From Bifiguratus adelaidae (taxonomy: Eukaryota; Mucoromycota; Endogonomycetes; Endogonales): a DNA stretch of 64,000 bases. The translations under genes and the position numbers were made by a program. This document shows, piece by piece, positions 23,170-33,971 of the stretch. Each line of letters opens with the position of its first letter. Positions within the stretch are counted from its first letter, which is position 1. The notes under the pieces are model-generated. The model saw only the letters and a program-made list of their open reading frames with translations. It did not search any database and was not told the origin of the DNA. The stretch spans positions 777,647-841,646 of the forward strand of contig MVBO01000001.1 of NCBI GenBank assembly GCA_002261195.1, in the 5' to 3' direction.

Positions 23170-25027
23170 ATGGGTTTCAGTTGGTTCAAACTCTGTCTGT
23201 TGGCCTCGGGTATAGCTTATGTGGTGGGAGACGCGGCAAGGCAAGTAAGGGGTCTTTGTGAGCGGTGCAAGCGAGACGAGGGTACGGTACCCTTAGTGAA
23301 CGACGTTGACTCGCGAACCTTTGTGCACAGGTGTCCTAATCCTGGAAATATCACGGCTCGTATCCTTGCCGACCCGCTGACACCCAACCAACTGATAAAG
23401 GGTAATCGATGAATGTCTGTACTGAGGGAAGTCTATCTGAACGTTTGCTTTTGATAGGCACGGTGCGCGTGGTCGCGGGCGGTCCACTCGTAACAACCGA
23501 CATGTGGTTAACATTACGCTTATTGCATGAGATAGGATGGCTCCTGCCGTGAGTAGTCAGATGATTGCACGCCAGCCTTGTGTCTCACCATGATGTGAAT
23601 TGCAGCAAAGACAACGGTACACAACGTCGTACAGACGCTTATATAGATCGTCCCTTCCAACTTCCATTGGCACAAGACGCTTCTCGACCCATTAAGATCG
23701 CCAGCAAAGAGGATCTACAGCCGGGAGATCAATTGATCGTGGTTGAGAATGGACAGATCAATATGCAAAAGAGCGAGTTTGATGCAAATGCAACATCCAG
23801 CCCTTGGGAGTCCATGTGGGCCGTACAACGCTTTGAGACCTTTAGCGTCAAGACAGAGTTGAAGAACCCAAGGATCGGTGAGCGTTGGTCCATCTTGTAC
23901 TCACATCGTCTCATGGACGGCAATTCTAGTCGATGAGGGTGTCTACATGTACGACTTCTACCTAGTCACACCCAACGTCAACTTTCCTCCTCATAGCCCA
24001 CTATTTGCCATTGCCCTGTTACCTTCTGAAGGGGCAAGTGATATTGATAAGCACCCAAGCACATGCTCATGCTTCACCATTTACAGACGGAATGGAAGGG
24101 TATTTATCGTCGCCAAACCTACGATTATCAGTTGCACTTTTCGACATTGACTGGCGTGTACACAATTCCCGCCGCCACTACGCCTTTTGTTCCCCAGGTC
24201 ATTGCGCCAAAGAGACCGAATTGGCCCATTTTTCAGCGGTTCTCGTTGATGCAAATTGACCTTTCCAAAGGCTTTCCATTTGTGTACCAGCCGGTTGGCG
24301 TGGATGCGCTCGTGCTTTTCAATGAGGGATCTAGGGTTCAGGAAGGTACGCCACATAGGACTTACCATCCATGCACTATCGCTTACCACACATTCTAGGT
24401 GACGACATTCACCTTCGCATCCTCCTCACGCCGACTGTACCCAACCCTCCTCACTTTGCCTATGTTTCTGCCCGACTGCACCGGCAGGATGAAACCGAAG
24501 ATTGGCCGGGTGACCTTGGTCAAGCCTTCAAGACGCTATCTTATCCTTCCTCAAGATGCGTGCGAGAAAGACTGCCTGTGAGATTTGATCAGCCTTTGGA
24601 CATGACCATTCAATTTCACCGGGACGCCGCCATGCCCTTCCCTCCTACATTCAATGGTTTGGTTGCCAACACAACCTACGCTATTCAAATTACTTTTGTT
24701 GTACAGCAAGATGTATGGTCCCTGCCGACGCAAACCAAAACCATCCATATGCCGATCACCGTCGTAAGCCAACCACCCGACACGCCCGAAGATGATGAAT
24801 CCATGCGTCCCATTCATTACATGGACACTTTCAAGACTCCTTACTTCGTATCCGAAACGGAAGCCAAACGTCCAAGCACCCCAAAAGAGCGTCATGATCA
24901 GGCACCTTCCTCACACCGAGCGATATCTTGGAGCAGACACCAGCTAGACTTCTTTACGTTGTGCAATGCACCTGGATTTCCATTAGCTGATTGGAGACCA
25001 GTTGATCCCATATTTGAATTGTGTTAA
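23170..25027 (+). CDS. Unknown secreted or lumenal protein, multi-exon
   Basis: The start ATG 23170 gives a hydrophobic leader (FKLCLLASGIAYVVGDA), read as a signal peptide or anchor. Exons then join in one frame through introns near 23402-23458, 23549 to about 23606, 23877-23931, 24034-24086 (GC-AG) and 24345-24400. The protein has about 480 residues. It carries a region with VRVVAGGPLVTTDMWLTLRL, a glycosylation-prone middle, and beta-rich text such as YDYQLHFSTLTGVYTIPA and LVANTTYAIQITFVVQQDVW that suggests Ig-like or fibronectin-like folds. The C-terminal 80 residues are Pro/Glu/Ser-rich. I do not recognise the family. The intact frame over six exons with regular splice sites argues strongly for a real gene. 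Predicted place: secretory pathway. Confidence 0.72.
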
Positions 25028-25355
25028 GCCTACGTAAAGCTGATGTATGTCCAGAAAGTGTCCATTGAATACATGAGTAACTTACACCGCAGATATCGAA
25101 ACACGCCCCCAGTCGCATCATTTGGCTTCACCTCTATCCAATTTTATCGGTTCTTCAAGTATCCTATTCCTAACATACATTGCTAATGCCAATGCCGGAT
25201 TATTCACGTGAACCACCTCATCGTCGACGATAATTCACCACAAAGGTACTAGTTGGCGTGTTGAACAATGGCAAGCGTGACATCATTGCAATTTTTGGGT
25301 TGAACGTGTTCTTTGCTGATACGCCTTGTCGTTCCTGAGAGCGCGCATATACATC
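25028..25355. other. Intergenic region before YIF1
   Basis: About 330 nt between two plus-strand genes; holds the YIF1 promoter. No coding potential or structured element is evident. Confidence 0.5.
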
Positions 25356-26623
25356 ATGTATAATCACTACTCTCAGCCGTCTACGCACTATGACCATAAT
25401 GCTTACACGCCATCTCCACCTCCATTTCAGCAACAGTATGCACAGCGTTCTCCACCGCCTTTGCAACATCCTGTGCCGCAACATCCCATACCGCAATTCT
25501 CCACGTCATCACCCTCGCCTCAGCTCGCGTCTCAAGCACGTCCAGCACCTCAAAACCCATATATTCCACAGCAACCATACCATCAGCAATCTTCATCGCA
25601 TCAACCGGACTTTTACCAGCAGTTTGGCCTCAATGACCCTACGGCGCAGATGGGCATGCAGTTTGCTGGCAGTGCCATGAAAGCAGGAACAACGTACATG
25701 GAGCAAAACGTAAGTAAAGGCGCCGTCGAAGCGATGTTCAGGGTATTGACAGTCTTCAGCTTAATCGATGGATCAACATTCCGGCATTGAAGCATTACTT
25801 TAACGTCAACAACATGTATGTGATCAACAAGCTTCGACTTGTCCTGTTCCCATGGCGGCACAAGGTAAGTTGGCATGACAGAGAACTTGAGCAAAGCACT
25901 CACCCATTGTATGATTAGACGTGGGCCAGATTAGGCAGACGGTCAGATAATGGACAGGTGGAAGGGTATAGACCACCTCGCGAAGACCTGAACTCTCCAG
26001 ATCTCTATATACCGAGTATGTGCAACCGAATTGCTTGCGGCATGTTTGACTCATCCTCGCTATTCACCCAGTGATGGCTTTCGTCACCTATATTCTCATT
26101 GTTGGCACCATGGTGGGCAAAGAACAAAAGTACGTCATTGAGCCAAAATCGGCCGAGCGTTCACGCCTTGCCTTCTAGATTCCATCCAGAGGTGTTGGGC
26201 ATGACGGCTTCCACAGCTTTGGCGGTCATTGTATTTGAATTTATCGTCATTCGCCTTGGTCTCTACCTCTTGAGCATACCCTCCGAAGCCGCTGTCCTTG
26301 ACTTGATTGCATACTCTGGTTACAAGTTTGTCGGCATCATTGTTACCGAATGCGTTCGGCTACTCGGAGGCAACGGATGGATCGTTTGGGGTACTTTTTT
26401 TTATGCCGCCCTCGCCGTGGGATTCTTTCTGGTAAGCGAGCACCACATCACTGGACCCAATCTCATCAAACTCCCAAAATTTTAGCTCCGTTCCCTCCGA
26501 TATGTAGTGTTGCAGGATGCAAGTCAATCTCACATGGTTACCCCTCATCGTAAACGCCGCATGTGGTTTTTGTTCACCATTGGTGGCATGCAATTGATCT
26601 TGATGTGGTTTCTCGTGCGATGA
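25356..26623 (+). CDS. YIF1: Yif1 family ER-Golgi transport membrane protein
   Basis: Partner of Yip1 in COPII vesicle fusion and Rab (Ypt) recruitment at ER-Golgi membranes. The N-terminal 90 residues are Pro/Gln/Ser-rich (PFQQQYAQRSPPPLQHPVPQ), as in fungal Yif1. Then the family core follows: GMQFAGSAMKAGTTYMEQN, WINIPALKHYFNVNNMYVIN, KLRLVLFPWRHKTWAR and, after an intron, LYIPMMAFVTYILIVGTMVG. Further membrane segments are ASTALAVIVFEFIVIRLGLY, YKFVGIIVTECVRLLG, GTFFYAALAVGFFLLRSLRY and MWFLFTIGGMQLILMWFL. The stop is at 26621-26623, leaving only three residues after the last membrane segment, typical for the family. All introns restore frame. Confidence 0.92.
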
Positions 26624-26912
26624 TTTCCCAATAAAGAAGGATGACTGTCATGTGAAAATGTGAATGCTTTAAGCGACGGAGAGCGTGCGCGACGGCATTG
26701 AGTATAAACCTTGAGGACAGGTAGGTGGAGTTGATTAGTTGAGGGAAGGAGTGTAAGTGTATTAGAGTCACTCAAGGATTTCTTTTTTGTGTTTTTTTTT
26801 GCGCAGAACGCTGGTGATTCCACGGTGCTCTACACCACTGACATTAACAGACAGGGACCTCATTCACTCCATCAACTCTCGTGTCACTTGCAGCACTCTT
26901 TAAGGGTTAGCC

Positions 26913-27152
26913 TTAGGCAAGGTGAAGACTGACGTTAGTGCACTGGCCCCAGGACTGAAAGAGGGAGGCGTTCATTACCGCAAGAGATAGGGTGACACCT
27001 TCCAGCGATTCTATTTCCTCGACCCCACGTTTGATTCGGAACTGTCCTTTGCATTGGAGGCGTTTCGCACCTTGTTGACGACTAGAGCTAAAACATATAT
27101 CAAGTGCATCGATATCACCTTTTCCATCCATCTGAATGTCCGCTGTAGACAT
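26913..27152 (-). CDS. Small hypothetical ORF, doubtful
   Basis: A 79-codon frame starting MSTADIQMDGKGDIDALDIC and ending CTNVSLHLA. Its ATG overlaps the first ATG of the bHLH gene on the other strand (both in ACATGT). It resembles no family I know. It may be the first exon of a small gene, a 5' antisense transcript or chance. Against it: no room for a separate promoter. For it: open over its whole length with protein-like composition. Confidence 0.3.
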   Translation of the reverse strand: MSTADIQMDGKGDIDALDICFSSSRQQGAKRLQCKGQFRIKRGVEEIESLEGVTLSLAVMNASLFQSWGQCTNVSLHLA

Positions 27153-28526
27153 GTTACCTTCGAACGATGGACTTGAGGCTCAAGACTCAGGACATGAGCC
27201 ATACCTCAACACACAGTCCATGCAACAAGCTCAAGATTTACCATGTAAGTTTAAGCATTCATTTAGTATCATACTATACTGACAGGGCATGGCAGTCGAT
27301 CTATCCCCGTCAGGCGCAGACAATAGCCTGTTTTCGGCGCAAGAACAAAAGCATTTACAGTCCTTTTTGAATGACATTGGAAATGATCCAAATTTTGGTA
27401 TGGATATCGACGCAGATATGGCCAAGGACATGCCCCCGGCTCCCATGTCACGGCAAAACGATCACTCCCGGGCCTTTGATGGTGGTACGTGGAACGAATA
27501 TGAGGGATGGTCGATGGTGTGGCTAATGTTGCTTTCTAGTTGATGCCCTGCTCCTATCTTCACATCTCCAAAACAATCCAACCTTCCAAGCCTTCCACAA
27601 TTACCAGCAAAGCTTATCAGCAGCCCAAAATGCATCCATCCATCCCCTTCAAGCGTCTCCATACCTAGAATCGTCTCGTCGTACGAATATTTATTCCACC
27701 AGGTCAAGGGAGCAAGTGGAACCGCTCTTGCTGTCCTCGTCGGACAAAATGCCAATGGCGGCAACCTTAAATGTCGGATCTCCTACCCAAAAGCCCATAA
27801 AGAGACCACCGCCGACCACAAAGTATACCAAACGCAAGTCTGCTTCTGATGGCGAAGTCGGCACATCGCTTTCCTCTAAAATGACTGGCAAGCATTCTAT
27901 GCGAAGCACTAGCATCAGTCACGGTATGAGTGTCTATATGGATCCTTCTTCGCCAGTCCCACGCTCAGCAGCATCACCCACCCCTTACTCTACTCCACGC
28001 AAACGATCCACATCCCCCTCATCCACATCCACCAAAGCTTCGTCCAAGAAACCGACCCAAAAGCGTCCATATCGCCGACGGACGCTCCACCTGGCCCAAC
28101 AAGAATTAGATCCATCAGATCCGAATGCAAAGCCGCCAGATCTGCTCACGGAGGCAGAAAAGAAGGCTAATCATATTGCCTCCGAGCAGAAGCGGAGACA
28201 GAATATCCGGGATGGGTACGACCAACTGGTGGAGATCGTCCCGGCGTTGTCAAAGTGCCACCGAAGTGAGGCGCTCATCCTCAACAAGAGTAAGTGTTTG
28301 CGTCGAAAGTGCTCAGTGATCCCTAACAAAGAATCATAGGCATCGATTACATTAGGCATTTGATCCAGGAAAAGCAAGAGCTCAAAATGCGTGTACGGGA
28401 AATGCAAATGAATGCTGGTGAGACGTACGTGTATTGCATCTTGACATCAAATGAGTCGCTGACGATTGACTTATGTGTAGTCCTGACCAAGACGTCGAAT
28501 CTGAATACGATATGGACTCTGAATAG
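27151..28526 (+). CDS. bHLH transcription factor (Ino4-like)
   Basis: Start ATG 27151; the first intron (27243-27297) joins DLP to FDLSPSGADNSLFSAQEQ. A long Ser/Thr/Pro-rich region with a basic stretch (KKPTQKRPYRRRT) leads to the bHLH domain: basic part HIASEQKRRQNIRDGYDQL, then EIVPALSKCHRSEALILNKS and, after an intron, IDYIRHLIQEKQELKMRV, which forms helix 2 and a short coiled coil. The HxxxExxRR basic pattern is that of E-box binders. The HIASEQKRR-N-I-R and ..CHRSEALIL.KS text matches fungal Ino4/Mlx-like factors. The end uses the donor gtacgt after GET and stops at 28524-28526 (YDMDSE). Target genes are unknown; Ino4 controls phospholipid genes in yeast, but orthology is inferred. Confidence 0.82.
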
Positions 28527-28714
28527 GCAGAATTATAATGTTATGTACTTGTCTAGATACATAAGATCGTTTCTGATGCTTCCTTGAACAATCACAGAAT
28601 CTCTTGCCGACTTGCAACCTATTGGGACACTTTGACCTGGTCCCACGACAGAACTCAATTGTTGGTATATGGAGGTGTTAATATCTTTGTTGCATTGCGC
28701 TATGGCGTAAGTTC

Positions 28715-28933
28715 TTGTATGTCTTCAATAGCGTCTTTCGCCTTCGTCTCGTTACGGCAAGCAAGAACGACGTGCGCCTTGTTCTTGGCGAAGTAGCGAG
28801 CCACTTCCAAGCCGATACATAATCACTGTCAGACAGCTTGACCATGCAAGTTCCTTTTATACTCACCTACATTGGCTCCGGTAACAATTATCGTCTTGCC
28901 GCTCAAATCAACATCTGGCTCGTACTTGATCAT
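28715..28933 (-). pseudogene. Truncated copy of neighbouring short-chain dehydrogenase
   Basis: From ATG 28933 this reads MIKYEPDVDLSGKTIIVTGA, then an intron start, then GLEVARYFAKNKAHVVLACR, closely matching the first two exons of the intact dehydrogenase at 29444-30497 (MVRYEPDVDCTGKTVIVTGA). Differences: the splice acceptor before the second exon is lost (ctgtag in the intact gene, gattat here), the copy ends about 80 codons in, at a stop after ELTP, and the catalytic half is absent. It is a partial tandem duplication in the same orientation, about 500 nt downstream of the parent stop. Divergence of roughly one base in six suggests it is not very recent. It cannot make a working enzyme. 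Confidence 0.85.
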
Positions 28934-29443
28934 GGTGTGACGAGAGGAAAGAGAAAGGTATTATCATGATACAGGGTGACATTAGTTGAAAGTTAGCACC
29001 TGGGCACCGAAATCCGGATGTGTTACGTAATCCAACGATCGACCCGCCTTGAATATGAGACTCGCAGGACCCCGCGTCTCCTTGAGCATACTATCCAAAG
29101 CTGACACGTCGATGAGTGGAGGGATGAGATACATCTGAGAATGCCAGTGAGCTGACGGGTTGACTATCGCTCCACAGCCGGGGGCTTAACGAACATTGTG
29201 ACCGCCTGTCGATCTCGCACGTGTCCGTGGCGCGTGCACCTGTTTCAAACCGATATGACGAATTCTCTGATGTCGATGGATGATCGTCAATCGTACTTTT
29301 GAGCTTGATACTTTGAAGCTTTACCGACGTCAAATAGCTGCATCAGGATTGTTCCAAAATGTCCTTTATCGTTCTAACAATGTAAAATCACATGGTATGC
29401 AAATATTAACGTGAATAATGATTACAAGAATCTAGTAGATGTG

Positions 29444-30497
29444 CTATAATGATGCTGAAACAGTCTGTGAGCTGCCGCCAATCACTTGTTCTGGCTTCAA
29501 TCCAACAGCACTAACGCTCCAATCCCAAAACTTGGCTACCTTGTCCGCATCGTCCGCCAATTTGTTCGTCTTGCCGATCTTCGAGTCATCCCAGTAGCTT
29601 CCATTTAACTTTTTGTCACCGGCTTCTTTAGAGACGGCGCAATGAATGGTCGTTTGGGCTCCTGCGACCGCATCGATGGCAGCAAGAGGTCGAAGAATCT
29701 TGAGGAAAACTTTCTGGATACCCGGAGAGTTCGAACCAAAGTTGGTCGACACAACGCCGGGATGCAACACATGGGTAACGGTGGGCGATTGAACGGCGTC
29801 GAGTCGTTTGGCTAGCTCCTTAGTAAAGAGGACATTGTACAGTTTGCTGTTGGTATAACCCGCCATTGACCCATAGCTCTTTTCACTATTCATGTTTTCG
29901 TATTCCAGCTTTCCGAAATTGGCTGCGGTAGAAGACGTGTTGATAACGCGAGATCCAGGGTTGTTGATGAAGTGAGGCGCCAACAGGTTGGTCAAAAGGA
30001 AAGGCGCGAGATGATTCACCTGAAGCCTAGAAAAGGTCAGTCACGTCAATTGACAAGGTCCTGTGCTCACGGCACGATACTTACATTTCTTCAAAGCCAT
30101 CGTCGGTCATGAAACGTTTACCCCGTCCAGCGATACCGGCGTTGTTGACCAAGATATCAATCTGACCCTTGTTGTCCGAAGTCCACTTGTCTGCAAACGC
30201 GTGAACGCTCGCTAAGCTTGATTGATCAAGCTTCATGAATTCTAGATTGAGGCTTCCGGTGGTTGCCTCGATATCTGCTATGGCTTCCTTGGCCTTCCCT
30301 TCGTTACGGCAAGCAAGGACCACCTGTGCCTTGTTCTTGGCGAAGTAGCGAGCTACTTCCAAGCCAATACCTACAGTTTTGTCAGGATCATATCATACAA
30401 CCTCCCCACACACGATCTTAGCTCACATACCTATGTTGGCTCCGGTCACGATAACCGTCTTGCCGGTACAATCTACGTCTGGCTCGTATCTAACCAT
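29444..30497 (-). CDS. Short-chain dehydrogenase/reductase (retinol dehydrogenase-like)
   Basis: NAD(P)-dependent classical SDR. ATG 30497 gives MVRYEPDVDCTGKTVIVTGA; the cofactor loop TGxxxGIG spans the first intron (TGANI-GIGLEV). Then come VVLACRNEGKAKEA, LDQSSLASV, NNAG (ILVNNAGIAG), the active-site Ser region VINTSSTAANFGKL and the catalytic YxxxK in YTNSKLYNVLFTKELAKRL, followed by HPGVVSTNF. The second intron (about 30014-30080) joins FEEM to LQVNHLAPF. About 310 residues, the usual length for retinol/WW-oxidase-like SDRs, whose fungal substrates are mostly unknown. An acceptor-like ttgcttcag lies just upstream of the start, so a short extra 5' exon is possible. A broken partial copy lies downstream. 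Confidence 0.88.
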
Positions 30498-30853
30498 CCT
30501 CTTGTAGCCACTTTGATCGAACTGAAGCAAGGGTTATATATCAAATGTCGCAGACCCGGGACGCGCGTACTAAGCCAAATCTAGAATTTACATAATCCCT
30601 AATGTGCGTTACTTAGCGCGACAAATCACAGATGCGCGCCACCCTAAATTCCAGAGGGAGTGCGACTCGGCAACACTCATGTCGGTCCATACGAGACGAC
30701 ATTTGTCTTTATGCAGCTGCGTACAAGGTTTTTACAGATACATATAACAACGGTACTGTCATAAGCAAGTCACTCAGAGGCCAAATGTTGCATGCGCGCG
30801 TGTCAAAGTGCTGCAGGACAGCTGTAAATCAAGCTTCGGCATGTATACCGACC
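30498..30853. other. Divergent promoter region between SDR and GUF1
   Basis: About 355 nt between divergent starts. No TATA box or repeat stands out; a frame at 30632 runs into GUF1 but the GUF1 ATG at 30854 is better placed. Confidence 0.45.
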
Positions 30854-33791
30854 ATGGCAAGCTCAAGGCTTTTTATCGCGCGGTCGCTTTGTGTGATAGC
30901 AAGCGGCAGTCCGAATACTCGTTCGCAACCATGCAAGCCGTCTGCTCAAACCAACCTGCTTAATATAAGCTGCATTTATGGAGCCAGTTCCTCTGCAGTT
31001 GTATGCGCTTTCCGAAATCCGACAAGCGTCATGCATGCAGCCAACTCATACCTTCCGAAACCGGCCTTGATGATGCAATTGCACAGATGTTCTGCTACAA
31101 AGGCAAATGACGGCGAGAACTCGTGGAAAATGTCCGAATTTACACAGGATCGGATCAGGAACTTTAGCATTATTGCACACATCGGTAGGTGGTGTGGAGC
31201 TTGCATAGCATGCGGTTCTCTTTGACATACTCTTTACACTGCAGATCACGGAAAGTCTACTCTAGCGGATCGCCTGCTGGAATTAACGGGAACAATCAAA
31301 GAAAGAGCAGACAACAAGCAGGTGTTGGACAAATTGGTCGTCGAGCGTGAGCGAGGAATCACAGTGAAAGCACAGGTTCGATCATTCCGTCCGGTAGGCT
31401 GTGGACTCTAATAGAGTTTCTAGACTGTTTCTATGTTCTTCGAACATTATGGCCAACGTTACTTGCTCAATCTCATTGACACGCCGGTAAGCATCTCACA
31501 ATGTTGCCATAGATGCACAAAGATCGAAACGTTAAGCTCGGTACTCGGTTTAAGGGGCACGTGGACTTTTCTTACGAGGTCTCGAGGTCCTTAGCGGCAA
31601 CTCAAGGCTGCCTTCTTCTTGTGGACGCGGCTCAAGGGGTACAGGCTCAAACAGTAGCAAATTTCCATTTGGCAAAGAAGCAAGGATTGAAAATCATTCC
31701 GGTGCTGAACAAGATCGATCTTCATGGCGCAGAGATACATAGAGTAGCCAGTGAGGTTAAAAGTTTGGGAATGGCAAGAGAGCCATTGCAGGTAGTTACA
31801 CATCAAGCATATGCATGTTGAACTAGGGGTACTGATTGGTTTGGCAGATCTCGGCCAAAACACGCTTGAACATTGAGCAAATCTTACCTGCAGTTATCGA
31901 ATACATACCACCGTAAGCTAAATCTATATAGATTGAACAGACGGCATTGATATTTGTTTTACAGACCCACAGGAAGCCGTACATCACCATTCCGATCATT
32001 ACTGTTTGACTCATGGTACGACAAGTACAAAGGTGTCATTTGCTTAATGTCAATCAAAGATGGCGTTCTACGGCAGGGTATGGATATAGCATTAATAGAT
32101 GTGCTGATGCTCATTTTCGTCAATTGTTCAGGAGACAAGATTCAATCAGTGCATTCGGGACAGAAATATGATGTGACTGAAGTAAGCTGAGAGAATCTAC
32201 GACCTTGACGATCAGAGTGACTGATTTTGTTATAGCTGGGTATCATGCATCCAGAACAGACTCCGACAAAGCAATTGTAAGTAGCCTAGGATATTTCTGC
32301 CTTGCTCGCTGAGCATTATCGTATCAGGTATGCTGGACAAGTGGGGTATGTCGTGTGCAGCATGCGATCAGCAAGTGAAGCCAAAGTTGGCGATACGTTT
32401 GCCCGTGTCGGCAGTCGGGTAGAGCCGTTACCCGGCTTCGAGGCCGCAAAAGCCATGGTGTACGCGGGCATTTTTCCGGTGGATACCAATGACTTCCAGA
32501 AATTGGATGAGTCCATCAAGAAACTCACATTGAACGACTCTAGCGTGTCTGTAAGCAAGGAAACGAGGTGAGATTAAAACCTTTCGTTGTTGAATTTGCT
32601 TACAGAATATCTTGTCAGTACGGCATTGGGACAAGGCTGGAGATTGGGTTTCCTCGGAACCTTACATATGGATGTGTTTAGACAGCGTTTGGAGCAGGTG
32701 GGATTGCGTAAACATGGATTCTTCCCGTCCTCATGAAGGCTTTGTGCAGGAGTACGAGGCCAACATCATTGTCACACAGCCCACAGTACCATATAAAGGT
32801 GCGTTATCTTGTGCGCCTGAAAATGCTCCGAAGCTAATACCATCTCAAGTAATAAGAAAGGGTGGAAATGTAAAGTATATTCGGAATCCCATCGAGTTCC
32901 CTAGTCTCGATGATACGTCGCGGTCCGTTGCTGAACTCCAAGAACCCATGGTCCTCGCGACTATGGTATTTCCCGAAGAGTACCTCGGATCCTTGATGGA
33001 TTTGTGCGGGGTATGTACACGCTAATATATTGCCTGCACGCAATCTCATGTATCTCTAGGCAAGACGAGGTGAACAAGTCGATTATGGATACCTTGACGA
33101 AACAAGGGTGCTTATGAAATATCGCTTGCCGCTTGCTGAGGTCGTTACCGATTTCTTTGATGAACTTAAAAGTCGATCGAGTGGATATGCCACGTTCGAT
33201 TATGAGGAAGACGGTTACCAAAAGTCTGATCTCGTCAAGGTAATGCAACAATCGCTTTTGCGAATCCCTTAGGAATCTTACGCCTTCGTAGATGTCCGTC
33301 CTCTTAAATTCCAAGCCCGTAGATGCCTTGTCCGTCATTCTTCATCGCTCTCAGGTCGAATTTGTTGGCAGAGATTGGGTAAAAAGGCTCAAGAATGTGA
33401 TCCAGCGACAACTGTTTGAAATCATTATCCAGACGACCGTAGGAAACAAGGTGATTGCCAGGGAAACGTAAGTTTGAACACAGCAACCTCGTCGCACTCG
33501 TTTAACCATGACCAGTATTCCACCCATGAGAAAGGACGTCACAGCCAAATTGGTAGGTCAAAGTCATATACAAGACACGCCAGCTAAAATGGACGCTCGT
33601 AGTATGGAGGGGATGTGACGAGAAAGATGAAACTCTTGGAAAAGCAAAAAGCAGGCAAGAAGAGGATGAAGAAAATAGGTAAGCATCATCGTGCCTGACG
33701 CAAGGTCACTGACAGTCTGTGTTCAATAGGAAACGTAGAGTTGCCTCAGTCTGCTTTCTATGATTTCATGGGCAGCAAGACAAGCCGGTAA
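30854..33791 (+). CDS. GUF1: Mitochondrial translation factor Guf1 (EF4/LepA)
   Basis: GTPase that acts on stalled mitochondrial ribosomes by back-translocation. The N terminus [17 protein letters not shown] is Arg/Ser-rich without acids, a mitochondrial presequence. The G domain reads [10 protein letters not shown], then [18 protein letters not shown], switch [32 protein letters not shown] and NKID ([10 protein letters not shown]). LepA-specific text follows: [65 protein letters not shown], and the C-terminal LepA domain ends [24 protein letters not shown] with [12 protein letters not shown]. At least a dozen small introns all restore frame, including joins of only a few codons. The gene is convergent with NCA2, 180 nt away. 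Confidence 0.93.
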
Positions 33792-33971
33792 TCAAGAGAA
33801 AGCCATGATTCTGGATGAGCCAGATTCAATTCGAACTCAATGAAGCGCGCTTTGGCGTTTGCATATCACATTGTACATTATACACGATCCGGTGGAGACT
33901 ATACCCTAGAATCTCTACGCGATAGACATATAGACACCCTTTATCTCATTATCCCATTTTCCTCCCCCTGT

